From Macropodus opercularis (Eukaryota; Chordata; Actinopteri; Anabantiformes; Osphronemidae), in NCBI GenBank assembly GCA_030770545.1, contig CM061098.1, positions 1,402,001 through 1,466,000 of the forward strand: a DNA stretch of 64,000 bases, read 5' to 3'. Within the stretch, counting starts at the first letter, position 1, and each line of letters starts with the position of its first letter. Shown here in pieces: positions 38,201-53,200 of the stretch. The position numbers and the translations under genes are program-made. Under the pieces are notes generated by a model. That model searched no databases, had not been told where the DNA came from, and saw nothing but the letters and a program-made list of their open reading frames with translations.

Positions 38201-41200
38201 GAACAAGCTGCAACACATCTGAAGGAGCGTCCGACCTGTTCTGTCTGCTCTGGATTCCCTGCCCAGGTGTGTGTGTCTTCATACGATTACACAGACAGAC
38301 TTTACACAGACCTCTGGCCAGGGTTTAGTTTGGGTTTTAGGTTCTGAGCCAAACGTCACAGGAGCATCGACGCCTACAACTGAATCAAATGAACTGTTTG
38401 TGAATGAACCAGCATCTGCGTTTCTTTGCAGGAACAACTATTACTAAGTTGATATTTTTGCAAGAATAAAAACAGTAAATAAATGTCTGTCTATGAAAAA
38501 ACACCAAACCCTACAGTTTGGTTTACTACTACTGCAAATAAAAACTTTAAACACTTCAAACAGTAAATGCACTATTCTATAATCCAACGCTGTGCTGAAA
38601 CACAGACAAACTAATGGGAGTGAAGTTAAAAAAACAAGGAAGGAGGAAAGAAAAACGGTGATGAGGACGTAACCTGAAGGGAAAAGCAAACCATTAGCAG
38701 TTTCACTTCTGTGGAACAGACTAGTTACTGTTTGGAGTCGATGAAAACGTGGAGTCAGTGTCGAGGGTTAATCTGTGATCGTAGTGTGATTGTAGATTTA
38801 ATGGTCTCTCATGTACAACAGCGTATTACATGTAAAAGCCCAAAATGAGTGAGAACCACGCGGCGTCAACACGTTTGGACAAAGGCCATCTCAGGTGAAT
38901 GAGCTACAAATGTTGGTTGTCAGGCCTGATGCGAGTCGGGTCAACATTCCAAGCAAAACGTTAGCTTCTCAACCTTAATCATGAGAATCAGAAACAAACC
39001 CAGGCCCATAACACTGACCAGGACTCACAGCAGGTGAGTGACACACAGGAAAGGTATCCGGTGGGCGTTTGACAAATCAAAACCCTGTCGGGAAGGGCTT
39101 AGTGTGTTATTATGTTTAGGATCAGTAATCACGCATTCATACGCATGAACAGACACACAAAGGCAAGTCTGTCCATTAGACTGTGAGAGTGGAAGAAGCA
39201 TCGCCGACAGCAGGGGTAAAGAAGCGTCGCAACATGTTCAGACCTGGCAACAATATAATGTTCTCTGCAGACCCATTGTTCCTTCTGTCACAGCGGCTGC
39301 ATCTTACCCGTGTCGGGGTCTCTGGCGTATACGACGGCGACGGGCGCTCGGACCGTCGTGTTATCAAACACGGTGACCTCGTAGTGGCTGGAGGAGAAGC
39401 GGGGAGGGTTATCGTTCATATCCTGGATCATCAGCAGGATGTCGGCCTGACACGACCGGCCCCCGCCGTCCGTCGCCTTCGCCACCAGGTTGTACTCCAC
39501 CTCCTTCTCACGGTCCAACACAGCCAGAGTGAACAGCTCACCTGAGGGGAGTGGATACTGAAGTCACACACGTCCATCTGTTTCTCCAGAGCTTCACGTG
39601 GAGCGTTAGTGTCATCATCATCATTATGGAAGCTAAATCAAAAGCTGCCTCACTATGCTTTAGGAAACGCCACGTCTAACTATTTGTTAGCTTAAAGCTT
39701 AATGTTTGCCGTTTCACTAATTAAATAGAGTTTTTCCCCTAAACTGAGTCAAACAAGTAAGTCTTCATAGTGGATTTAGATACGTGTCAGAACATCTTTG
39801 CACAGAACAGGGGCTGTGGATTTGGTCTCTCATCACTTCTAATGAAAAGACTTTAACAAACAATCTGCTCATGCAAGTACGAACAGGAAGAAGAAAAACC
39901 TTCAGTTCATTTGGGACCTTTTAGGTTTTAAGGCCACCAGCTGACACGGTGCCTCTACAGCCTGTGTGTTACGCTATAATAAAAGACTCTCAGCTCTTGA
40001 CCTCTTGACCCCAGCCTCCGCCGTACCTGTCCTGTGGTTGAGATGGAATTTGTCAGCGCTGGGACCGTGCAGGGTGTAGGAGATCTGGCCATTAGCTCCC
40101 ACGTCTGGATCTGAGGCTGAGACCTTGAGAACAAACATGCTGGAGGGCGAGTTTTCCATCACCACCTCTGTGTACACCAGCTGGAACCGGGGATAATAAC
40201 AGTAATCAGGCCTGCATTTGCATAGCACTTTCCTCAGAGAAGCTCCAGAGGGTTGGATAAATAAAATGATTCAGGGCAGCAAGCAGCAATATACTGCAGC
40301 CACAGGGCCCCAGTCTGTAGTAATGAAGGGCGACTTTAAAGCAAATGATGTTTACATCAGAGGTTCAATTCACATGGTTTGTTACAGAACCACCTCAGGT
40401 AAAAATACCCAGCGCTGTGTTGTTCAGCAGATCATTAATCACACGATGGTTCGTCGACTCCTCACCTGTTCGCACGTTGGGCTGTTGTCGTTAATGTCCA
40501 GCACGTGGACGTCCACAGTAGCCAGAGCCTCAAACTTCCCATCGGTGGCGGTGACTTTGAGCGTGTATCTGTCTCTGGTCTCTCGGTCCAGACGCTCCTT
40601 AGCGATCAAACCCCACACGCCCTCGTCCTCCTGGACGATGGCGAACTGGCCGAGAGCGTCTCCGTCTGCAGCAACAACACACAGACGTTACTAGTTACCA
40701 GACAGGGTAAAATGAGCCACATCTGAAATTATAACCTAAACAATAACATACAGGTAATCAGAACAGTCCTTACACATAAGATGTAGAGAAACAGAGTGAG
40801 AACAGAGGAGTAGATTCTAGGCGATACAAAGCAAAGGCTTTTACAGCAGAGCAAATGAAGCATTGAACAGCAAACACCAAACAGTGAACCAACGATACGC
40901 AACAATCCGGAAAAGCTTTTGTGTTTTGAAACGTGTGTGACGAACGGATCCACTTTTCTGCGTTGAAATGTTTGTTCTTATGAAAGACTGAGGCCCTGAC
41001 AAAAGAAACGCGGCCGAATGAAATAGGCTGCCACGTAACACGCCTTAGTCACAGTTCCTGGGAACTGGACACTTTATTGTTTCTGTGATTTTTATCTGTA
41101 AAATAAACTTTTTTTCCCCCAATCTTCTGACGCTGGGTGGTGAATTCGACTGCATCTCCATCCAGCCGGTCCGACGGGAACAGAACGTTTCATCCTCCAG

Positions 41201-44200
41201 AACGAAAGTCGCCTCCTTTACCGTCATTCACATCTGATGGATTCGACTTTTGATGCTGCTTTTCTTGAGCGGCGGCTGAATGTGAATTGACCACAACACA
41301 AAGCGGAGATTAAGGAAGGGGTTCGTCACACATGCATCTAATCTCACTTCAGGTCATTAAAGCTTGTACACAAAACCTGTCCAGCAGCTGAGAGTCAGGT
41401 CGAATTCAACTTTCATATGCAGAATGAATTCTGGGTAAAAGTAATTTCATAATGTTATTCTGTGTTTAAACTTTACATTTTGTTGTGCAGAGGAGAAATA
41501 TCATCAACTGTTGACAAAGCTTTCGTGGGATCTCTGCTGCAGAATCAATAAACATTCTCCACTAATCAATACATTCTCAGCTGCAGTGTAGAAGCACATT
41601 CAAACTGAAAACTGAGATGAATCCCTGTAACTGCAGTTTAAACACCTAGTTTGCACCTGCACACATAAAACACACACACTGCACCGGATGTGGTTGTACT
41701 TAAAACTACACGTATCAGTTGCTGTCTGTCGGCTTGTGGTTTGGTCGGTCAATAATTTCCTCGCACGGTCAAAATCTATGCATTCTTCAAAATCGGGCTA
41801 AAGTCCAGAAGCAAGTGTCTTGACAGTAACACGCGTGTGCAGCAGCTCTGTAGCAGCCAAACAGAATAAGCTCCCCTCTCATCCAAGCTTTACCCGTTTG
41901 CTTCAGTGTCTTTTGGTCTAGCCAGCATCAGTTGAAGCAGAGCATTTATAATTAATTCAAGTGGAAACATTCCTCCTTTAAACAATGTTGTGACAGCAAG
42001 CTCCTGTAAAACGGTCTGGGTTTAACTGTCTGCAGGAAAACAGAGGATTTGCATGAATTGCAGGCTTTGTTTTTGTTTTTAGCTGCAGGGCATCCAGTTG
42101 GTATTCCTCTCTCGTCGGCTTGTCAACCTGCTCTTCTTTGTGATTAATCTGTGGCTGAATAACATAATATCATGACTCAGTTGAGGGCGATTAACAGAGA
42201 TTTCATTTCACCTCATTAATGTCTTGATAAATCCCACAGTGCTGCAAATCTCCAGCAGGACTGTAATGTGTTCGATAAAACCACACACACAAATAATCGG
42301 GTTGTCACACGCGTACGCTCCAGCTCAGTGACCTGCAGACACCTAAACCCACACTAACAAGCTCCAATCTACAGATCACACACTCTCACCTGTGATGTAA
42401 CACGTCACGAGGCGGTTCTCCAGTGACATGTCCGAATCGGTGGTCGTCATGGAGACGATGACATCTCCCGGACCGCTGGCCTCCACCACTGAGCCGTGGT
42501 AGACGTCGTCTGAAAATTTCGGCGGGTTGTCGTTCTCGTCCGTCACGGTCACCTCCACCAGGACGCTGGATGACAACTTGACGTCGCCCCCGTGGTCGGT
42601 GGCAACCACGTCGAACCTGTAGACCCTGGTCACCTCACAGTCCATCGCCCGTACGGTGGTGATCCAGCCACTCGAGCCGTCAATGGAGAACATGTCAGCG
42701 ATGTCAGCTGTGGTGTTATTAGATGATGACTCCAAGCTGTAGGTCACAAGGCCATTGGTGTCGGTGTCTGGATCATTTGCAGTTACCTGTTAGAAGAAAA
42801 GACCTATTTCACAACATTCAAGGCTGGTGTAATCGGCCTGTGCTCTGCTAACAATCAGTATAATTCAGTGTTTTGTGAAGTGTAGATTTTACTCAGAAGA
42901 GAACGAGAGAGTTGAACAGTTAAACTTCCTTTCTATACATTTCAATAACGCAACCAGAGGCCAAAGGTTCACCATAAAATGTTCCTCGTCTCACCTGAAT
43001 AACGGTGGTTCCAGCAGGCATGTTCTCAGCCAGGAAGGCCCGGTAAGGACTCGCATCAAACACCGGCTGGTTATCGTTCACGTCTTGAACTTGGATACTG
43101 ATAGATACCAGAGATGCAATGTCCGTCCCGTTGTGGATCCCCTGAGCGATCACATCTATTTGGTACCACTTGGTCTTTTCGTGGTCAATGGTCTTCTGAA
43201 CCAGCAGAGTTCCACTTTCTTGGTCCAGGCTGAACACCTTGTCTTTGTTGCTTTCCACTGTGTTCCCGTTCACCAGGCTGTAAATGAGGGGCATGTCCGA
43301 GTCGGCCCGCACTGAACCGAGCGCCGTCCCTACGGGGATGTCCTCAGCAGCTGAGAAGGTGTAAAGAGGTTCGGAAAACTTTGGAAGAGGAACGTCAGGA
43401 GGAACCACTTTGAGCTGAACGGGGACTGTGGAGTTGTAGAAAGGAAGGCTGCCATCGCGAGCTTTAACTTTGAAGTTGAAGATTTTGTTCTCCATGCCGA
43501 CGAGACTTTCCTTGACACTTACGACGCCAGTGAAAGGGTTGATCTCGATGACGTCTTCTGTCGCCTCCTCAGCCTCATCTACGGTGTAGGTGACGTCTGC
43601 GTTCTTGCCATCATCTGCATCATAAGCCATAATCTGAATGACGGGGGAGCCTTTATTTACAGTGGACTGAATTGAAACCTGGTATTCAGATGCCTTAAAC
43701 TGAGGTACGTTATCATTCTCATCCGTTAGAATAATCTTAACTGTGCAGAAAGCAACTTTCCCACCTCCGTCTTTTGCCATGACTTTGATGGCTATGACTC
43801 TCTGGGAGGGGTTTTCTCTGTCCAGTGGTTGTGTCGTCACAATCTGTCCATCATTGTTTATAGCAAATTTCTCATCAGCAAGTTTGTTGATGATGGTGTA
43901 ATCTACGCTGCCGTATGGTCCGTCATCAGGGTCAATGGCTGCTAGTCGGATTACACGAGTTCCTGCTTCTGCGTTTTCAAGCAGCTCTGCTTCGTAGACG
44001 CTCTGCTTAAAGTGTGGACTGTGCCTGTTGCTGTTGATCATGTCTATATTGACTGGGGCCGTTTTCTGAAAGACTCCGTCTGACACTGCCACCGTCAGGT
44101 TATAGTGAGGATCCAGATTCCTCTTGCAAACATTGGAAAAAGAGATGATTCCCGAGGACTCGTTGATGTTAAAGTAGCGACCTTCGTTCCCTGAGACAAT

Positions 44201-47200
44201 TTTGTACTTGAGATCATTGGCGTCGCGGACGTCGGGATCTGAGGCTTGAATTTTGATGACTATGTGGCCACATTTTGCCATTTCATCCATCGTGGCTTCA
44301 TACTGGGAGCTGACAAAATCTGGTGGGTTGTCATTGATGTCTGTAACATTTACAAACACCTGAGCTTCGCTGCTGAGAGGAACTGTGCCGTTGTCAGTTA
44401 CCTTTATTTTCAAATGAAAGTGCTTTGTGTTTTCATAGTCTAGTATTTTTTTAGTGGCAATGAACCCGCTCCGAGGGTCCATCACAAAGAAATCACTCTC
44501 ATTTCCTGTTGGCACCATTTCAAAGGTCAAATCCTTATTTCTGCCAGAGTCCATATCGGAGGCAGAAACCTGTGCCACCGAAGTGCCGACTGGAAGCTCC
44601 TCCATAACGTTCACACTATACGCTGGCTTCGAGAAAACTGGCGCATTATCATTAAAATCTTCCACTTCTACTTCAACTGAGGCCTCTGAAAACGCTCCGG
44701 TTACAGAATCGGTAGCTCGGACCGTCAACACGTGCAACGTTTGGCTCTCATAGTCGAGAGGGTTGGTGACGGTCAACACACCGGTTTTAAAATCAATGTG
44801 AAAGTGCTTCGAGGCATTTTCCTCCTCAAGGTTGTAGATGAGCCGATAGCCTTCTGGATTCCTGGCCTGGACGTGCAAGATGGTGGTAAAGGGGGGAACA
44901 TTTTCAGGAACTTTCAGTGGATACAGTACAGTCTGGAACACAGGGTTAGTTCGGTTTCTCACTTGAATGCTCAGGTGTGATGCAGTGCTGTGACTGGGCT
45001 CACCCTCGTCTGTCGCCACGACTGTTAGCGTGTATTTACTCAAGGCGTCAAAATCAAGAGGCCTCTGAAGGGACACGTCGCCTACATCAGGATCGATCCT
45101 GAAGAGGTCGTAGTCTTCCTCCAGGGAGTACATAATGGATCCATTTTCAGCCAAATCTCTGTCGATGGCCGTCGCTTGATACAGAACGTCCCCTGGTTCA
45201 GAGTCGTCAGATATCATCATAGAAAAAGGCAGGTTTAGAAACTGGGGAAAGTTGTCGTTGACGTCATCTACAAAAACCTTGACCTGGGCTGTAGCAGTTC
45301 GAGGAGGCGATCTCATGTCTTGTACTTTTACGACTACATCGTAGACATCTCGCTCCTCTCGGTCAAAAGGGACACCTGTTGTTTCAAGGACACCTGATGT
45401 GCGTGAAACTGAGAACATCCCCTGTGGGTTGATCAGAGAATATGAAAGAGGCTCATTTAAATAACGCCCTGTGACCTTCAAAACAGCTAAAGTTTTGGCT
45501 GTCCTTTGGTTTTCCTTAACACTGGTCGTATAAAATCTCTGCTCAAATCCAAGGTCGCTAGCTGTCAGGTTTGTTCCATTCACCTTCACGGTGGCTGAGT
45601 CTTTGTAGAGGCCATCAGAGGCTCTGACGACCAGCTGGTAAAACGGCCTGAACTCGGACACATTGCTCACAGCGATGACTCCAGTGTTGTGGTCAATTGA
45701 AAAGGCATTGTGAAGGTTCCCCTCGGTGATGCTGTACGAAACCGCAGAGTCGGCGTCATGGGCCACAACACGGACAACCTCTGCACCCCTGACAACTGGG
45801 AGGATGACGAATGACTCGTACGCTGGTGCGCTGAATTGTGGCGGACAGTCATTCAGGTCCAGGATGCGTATCGTGACCTTGGCAGGCTCTGCTGCATACA
45901 ATGATGGCTCCCCGGAGTCCTTCACCTGCACGCTGAAGTGATACTCAGCCTTGGATTCGAAGTCCACAGGAGAAATTAAAGAGATGGTGCCCATGCTGGA
46001 GTCTATCTGGAAGACTTTCAGAGCCTCTGGATCAAGGATCTGATACACGAGCAGAGAATTAGCATGTTTGTCTGCATCTGAGGCCTGGATGACCAGTGGG
46101 GTGTTTCCTTCTCCTGTGACCATGCTGTTTAAATGGGCTGACTCGCTTATTTGCCCTAAATACTGTCTTTGCTGAAAAACAGGAGCATTGTCATTCTCAT
46201 CGATCACGTAGATATAAACAACAGTCTTGGACACGGCTCCGGCTGTGGTGCAGGCTGTAACTTTGAGCTTATAAGCGGAGCATTCTTCAAAATTCAGATA
46301 CTTTTGGGTTGAAATCAATCCAGTGTATGGATCGATGTAAAACGTCCCGTTCTGATTGTCGCCTTCTATCCCATAATGAAGGGCTGCTGGGCTGGAAGCA
46401 GAGATGGTGACCACAGGTGTTCCAGGGATGCTTAGTTCACTGATCTCTGTCAAGTATTCATCTGAAGGGAAGGCAGGCGGGGTCTGGTCGGAGACACGAA
46501 CCTGGACGTGGACAGAGCAAAGGTCACTGCGCTGAGGGAAACCCTGATCGGTAGCCTCCACCGTCAGGTGAAACTGGTCCTGAGGCTGAAGGTCCAGAGG
46601 TTTGGACACAAAGATTGAGCCCAGCTCTGGGTCTATGGAGAAGATATCGTCGGTATTCCCTGTGGGAAGCAAAAAACAATGTGTCACAGAGTAGAAAGAA
46701 CCAAAAAGGATTCACTTAATGTTCATATGGTTTCACCAGGATTCAAAACGTAAACATTTCATGCATCAAACACATGTTATGTTATGTATGTAGGTTTGTA
46801 GGAGGTTCTTTCTATTTCAGAATCCAGCCGCTCACCACGGCTTCCATCAGCTCACCAAACTCTCAGACTCAAGGAAGTAAACACATCGCCCCAAATCTCC
46901 AACAGCTGCTGAACAAAACATTAAATGTTCTTCGTCTAATTTTAAGAAAAAGAAAAAAAGTCCTAAAACTGTTTTCAGGATGTTGGTTTATTCTAAACGT
47001 GTAAAACAGGCTATGGCATAATGTGCATTCTGCAGCAGGCTGCTCTGCATTTTCCCACACTCTACATGATCAGCAAAATCCCCTGGACCTGTTGTAAGTT
47101 AGTTAGTTAGTGTTTCAGTGCAAAATGTCATTTATAGATGAGAAAATTCAAATCGACAGAAAAGCTTGGTGAAGAATCTCTGCACTCTCTCAGGTACCGC

Positions 47201-50200
47201 TGCACCTGAACCACCTGCTTCAGCAGAGCCATGAAGTCGGCACTGGAAGGCCGGAGGTGGACGGGCGGCTCCCAGCGGTCAACCTTAGACGATGGTGGCA
47301 GCTCCCAGACGTCAATATGTGGAACAGAGCAAGTCTGAAAGGGGGCAGGGATAAATAAAAGATAGAAATAACCTCTTTGCTGCTCACCAGAGTGCAGAGA
47401 GTAGCTGATTTCAGCATTGCTGCCCGTGTCCTTGTCCAGGGCTTTGACCCGGACAACCTCAGAGCCTTTAGGGGCGAGGTTGGAGACGCTGGCCTCGTAG
47501 CGGGGAGTGAGGAAGGCCGGAGAGTGGTCATTACAGTCCTCCACGTACACCACCACCTTCACAAAGTTCCTCTTGGGTGGGATCTCCTGATCACGCACCT
47601 GAAGAGCAGCAAAGAAATGTGCGAAAACACAATTAGGGCTGTTTTTCTACATGATTATAATTTTTCCTGTTTATAAAAGTTGATGTTGATAATATGACAT
47701 ATGAGATCTTCAGGACAGCAAGTCATGAAATACATAGATAAAACTAAAGCAATACATTTTTTTATACATTTAAAGACGTGATTAATCCATATGTAAAAGG
47801 AAAGTTCGGCTGCACGCATGACCGGCGCCATTAACTCTTTACTCTGCTTTATTCTATGATAACGGCTATTACCATTACGATGAGCGTGTGGACGGGGATC
47901 GTCTCGTAATCGAGCTCCTCTGTCATCACCAGGACGCCGCTCTTTGGGTCCAGTTGGAAGAACGTGGTGCTGTCTGGGTGGAGGCTGCTGTGGATGGAGT
48001 ACACCAGTTTACTGTTGGTGTCTGCGTCCTGAGCGCTGATGTGCAGGATGTCCTTCCATGGGGACGTATCCTCAGGAACCCTCACCTGAAAACGCGCAGG
48101 AGCAGAACGGTCAGTCCGTTATAGCTTAATAAAAACGACTCATCAAGAAACACAGGCAGGACCACAAGAACGTTGTAAAGAAAACATGCAGGTCACTGAG
48201 GACGGACACATTTGTTTGTATGGACGTTTGTCATTTCCGCTTCACCTCATAGAGGGGCTTCAGGAAGACGGGGCGATGCTCGTTCATGTCCAGCACACGG
48301 ATGTAGGCCTGCAGTTTGGAGATGGAATACACAGGGGATGAGAAAAATAAAATGGCTGCTCAGCATGAACCACATGAAATATGGAGGACAGCACTTCAAA
48401 GATGCTTCGCACTCTGCACCTGATCTGCTGCTGCTGCCTGAAGGATTTTATGATTAGATTCCAGACCAGAGATTTTAAATCAAACAAGCACAGGGGTTGA
48501 ATCTGGCATCACATGCCCTGCGCAAGTTGTTTTGTTTCATCTTAAACGTGGTAGAAAAGGTTGTTTTGTTTTTGTATCAGTTCAACCATAGCTTTAGGAA
48601 GAGAAACATGTTGCACATTATTGTGTAACAGGGTTTTTCACTGGGCTCTAACCAACTCAGTGCTGTTCTGAAGTGGAAGCGGTCAGAAAGCTGAGACCTC
48701 CACTATGTCGTGTTGTTGTTGAGTCTCTCGTTCACCTGTGTGGTGGCGCTGTGGTGGCCGTCGGACACGCGCACCGTCAGGTTGTAGTAGGATCGTCGAG
48801 CGGCGTCGAGCCGCCGAGCGATGGAGATGATTCCTGTGTTTCTTTGGATGTCAAAGTCCTTTTGCTCGTCACCATCTGAGAGGGAGACAGACAGATTAAA
48901 GGGAGGAAAGACGGGAGACGCTGGGAGAGGTTCACTCCATCAGCTGTAACATTACATGGGGTTATGGATCAGGCTGCGTCCAGCTGTCGGGCGTAATACT
49001 GCACATGATATGTAAGACTCTGCAGGTCTGATTCTGACTGGTTGCAGGAGTGATGCAACCTGACATCGTCCTCCAGCATCTGAAGAACTGGCCTGATTTC
49101 CCTGCGGGGGGGCCTTATAATTAATGATCCACTTTCTAACTGTGAAAGGTTCAAACTCTTCAAACGTCAGGTCCCAGGTGGGAGACAGTTACACGGAGGA
49201 TGCATTCAAAATTATTTCTAGCTACGTGTTGCGATTGGTTATAACTTGCGAATGTAGATGCTTCAGGTTTCTGCTGTGTAGCAAACGTCGCCATTAATTA
49301 AAAATTTGCAGTAAAGGTTGCGAGCGATGATACTGCAATGCACGGGCTCATCCTGGCTTGACTTGAGTACGTCCGTGGGTGTGAGCTGGCAGAGCTTTAG
49401 AATTAAATTAGCAGATACAAAGACCAGAGAAAGTGGGCGAGACAAATAGATTTTCTTTGCTTCTTATGACTCCATCCATCACAACGGGACATTTTGATGG
49501 CCTCTTATTAAGAGAAGGAGCTAAGACACATACTGAGACATCAGGTCGTCCTCCAACTTATTTAAGAGGCTGTTCAACTTGTTTTTCTCTCTCGCCTATC
49601 AAAAAACATTGGCTGCTGTTGAAGACATAAATGAGTAAGGAAGAGAATAAATATAAATCGGTATTTAGTTGAGACTGAAGTCGTGTCAGGAGTCTGTGGA
49701 GTTGCATGAAAGAATGAGAGGCAGCCGTGTTGATTAGAAAACATGACTAAGGAGAGATGAAGTGTTTGAAGGTTTATCAGACGCCTAAACACTGCACACA
49801 CGTTAACAATGCACAGAGAGGTTTTAAACCTGGACGGATGAACACATGGCTCCCACTCAGCATCTGTTCCTGGAACTTTACCTTTACCCTGGGTTGAAAA
49901 AGGAAGCTTAATATCACACATGTTGGTCCATCCTCCCTGAAATCTTATATATATATATCTTATCTTTTATTAGGCTGAATTCTCTTTGCTTTGCTTGAGA
50001 GGAGCCATATTCTGCTCACGTGTCTAGCAAACCTTAGGAATACAAAACACACATTTGAGACAGAAACTCTTTTTTAATAAAAACTTTCCTCCATCCCTCT
50101 AAACCTCAAAATGAAACCTGACCTTTGCGCTGCATTCTGGCTTTGGAAAGACTCTTGGTGTGGCAGCCAATAAATTCAAACCACCAGGTGTTCAGAAGTA

Positions 50201-53200
50201 GATTTACTTTCTGATTATGCATCACTGTTCTGTTCTATCCCTCGTCTTAATTTATCTGATTATTTACAGACTACGTATGATTTTCTCTTATCTTTCGTGC
50301 AGCCGCCTAACTTTGAAACACACTGGGCGTTAAATCCCCTGTAACACCCAATCACTGTGTCCATCTGCTTCTCTTCTCTCACCGTCCTCCCTTCTTTTCT
50401 TGCTTTCTCGCTTGCTCTTTGATTTTTCCTTTCTCTCTCTCAGCAGGTTGCATGTGTGCGTACGTGAGGAAGGTAAACCTCATGCCTGCTTGGCCAGATG
50501 GTGTTTATTAAGATATCCACCTTGCAAAACCCAAACACACACAGATACAGTATGTGTCTATTATGTGATGGCTGCATTCTGCTCACTGACTTCATGTGAA
50601 TAGAAAAAATGTTCCGCATTTATATGGAATAAAATGGAATTAATGCTCAATCAACAACTGTGATTATTAATTTTCTCACGTTATGTAAAAACACAGTCCC
50701 AGTGTTGTTAAACGCATAATTGGATCATCAGAAGGTCAATTTCTGATAGTTACAGCTGTGCTATTTCAGGCATAACAATGCGTAACGAACACTGCTCTGT
50801 TTAACCGATCTGGATTCCTAACTAAGAGACGCGTCAGCAATGAGGAAGCCTTTCGAGGAAAAAACGAATCAGATGCAGCCTCGCACATCACCGACTGTCG
50901 TCTTAGCCAGGAGACAAGAAGATGTATTGTAAAAGCAATTTTTCACTTTACTGATCATCTCCAGCAGGACATGACATTCCTGCCAAGTTTGGACGTTCAA
51001 TTCCCCCTGAGGCCAGCCACGCAGAGAAAAGAAAGAAATAAACGACTCAAAGGTGTGGAGCAAATCTGTGTTACTGGAGGAGGAACAAAATGGGCAGGAA
51101 TTTGAATGACATCGTTATCTATCCACGGATACTTTCATCCATCTTCTAGATCTTTATCTGAGTCAGGGCCATAAAGACAACAAGGTAATCTGAGTGGCCT
51201 CAAGGCCATCAGTCATTTAACCATCTAATTCGACATTCTCGACCTTCCTTCACTAATTGCTTATTTGTGGCATAATAAATCAATTTAGAATAGCACAGGT
51301 GAAGGCTGGAGGTCAGGTTGGAGCAGAAAGCACCAATACTTTAAGTCTTAGGAAGCGAAGCACAAAGGTAAGTATTTTATTATTTAAATGTGTGATGTAC
51401 AAATTAACTACGACTGCCATAATGAAGTCACAGAAAAGGTCACCACGCTGAAACAAAGCTGAACAGGGTCAAAACTGGACTCCGCCTGGATGAACAGCGC
51501 ACTGTGTCTAATTGGTGAAACCAATGAGGTAGGCTGTTCATCCATTTTAATATAAACAGCCTGATATCATAAATTAGCCTCAAGGGCCCTAAAGAGGTTC
51601 AACCCTCTGCAAGCAAACATCTGAACTCACAAAAACACGTGAGATGAAAATATCACCTGCTCACATTTCTCCACAGAGATGAAGAAAAAGGCTGAAGCCT
51701 CGAGGGAAAACAGAAAGACGAGTTTCTGAGGATCATTAAGAGACACACTCCGGAGGAAGAGTGAGTGCAGTGCATGTTAACCGGTTCACCGCTGATTTGG
51801 CTGTTTGGGTTAATAAGACTCTCAAACCTGACGCCTACTGTTGTATTGTTGTATGACAGCCACGAGAGGCCACATGTTCTTTCAGTGAAAGAAAGTGAAA
51901 TGAAAGACCTCCAGGGCAGGTCCAGGGCACCTTTACTTTGAAATGCCCACAGACCAGATGTCCTGCTCTGGCAGACTTCCTCCAGCGGGTGCTGGCCGTA
52001 ACGCCGGGAACTTTAATTTCTCCAGTTGTTGCGCGTGTTGCTCAGGGCCTCCTGTTCCCGACCTGTCTCAACAGCCCCACTCAGAAGATAAGGAACATGG
52101 GTCCCCATGGTGCACTGGGAAAAAGGTCAACTTTCCTGCTGAGAGAATCGTTTACTTTGATTTTATCTGTAATTTTATTCTTGGAGTCACTGCTCAGGGG
52201 TTGTGACAACAGGTGAGGAACAGAAATGAAGATCGACCCAGTCTTTTCTCTGACACTCAATTTTCTCCCCTGCTGTTCACTATAGTTACTATAACTTCCA
52301 TCAAAGTGGGACAAGTAGTAAAACTTCAGCAAATATGAAAGCCTGAAATCACAATTAGGCAACTGGCTCCCTCACCTTCAAGGTTTGTGTTCTCATCTAC
52401 AGAGTGGTCGGGTTAAAGCATTTCCTTAGACTGCTCACAGACTGAGATATGAAACCTGTGATCAGGATCAGAAGGTCCCAGATAAGGCATCAGAGCACAT
52501 ACAACACGATGCGCCGGGTTCCCGTGGGAAAGGTCAGAAAAAGGATCTGAAGAAATCAGGTGACTAAGACTTTTAAAACACCCCAGGACCAAAAAAATCT
52601 GATTACACACCAAATGGCCCCACTGTGCTTAGCTGTGGACATCAAGTTCAGACAGGAGGTTTCAAGTGAAACTTTCTGGCTGCATTGTGAGGAAGGAATG
52701 TTTACTCACCACAAACTGGGAGGTTTCACTGGTCTTAGAGTGAAATAGCAGAGGGAGACGTTTAAGACCAGATTAACTGGGAAAGTGTCAGAACCTCAAA
52801 AGACTCGTAAGGTACATAATGTCTCTGGAGTTTGGTTCCTGTTGGAAGCCTGAACTCTGAACTGATGCTCAACGCTCCCCCACAGGGGACGCACTCCGCC
52901 CTCCAGCAGAGAGGCACGGTCTCCGACCTGCGGGCGTTGACCCTCATCCTGACTCAACACACCCAGCCTGGACCCACTTCAGCGCACAGATCACAGCCCA
53001 GTGAAGCTGGAGGGACATCACATCCATAAACAGCAGAGACGCTCCGGCCTGCTGATGATTTAGAGTTTCTACTCGCCTCTAAGTCCAGTTGTTGTACTGA
53101 CACTCAGGAAGGATGTGAACTATTTTCACAGCGAGAGAGGGACTCGTTTGTCTCCATGAGTTATCTGGTGCACAGAAGGTTTTTCGATAATCATCTGTGT

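Noticed and set aside
46524..46715. ORFs in other frames across the giant cadherin exon and other exons
   Set aside because: Shadows of the strongly supported cadherin frame.
51938..52216. Two overlapping plus-strand ORFs of about 90 residues in the longest intron
   Set aside because: No domain or splice support; overlapping frames of similar length suggest a locally stop-poor stretch only.
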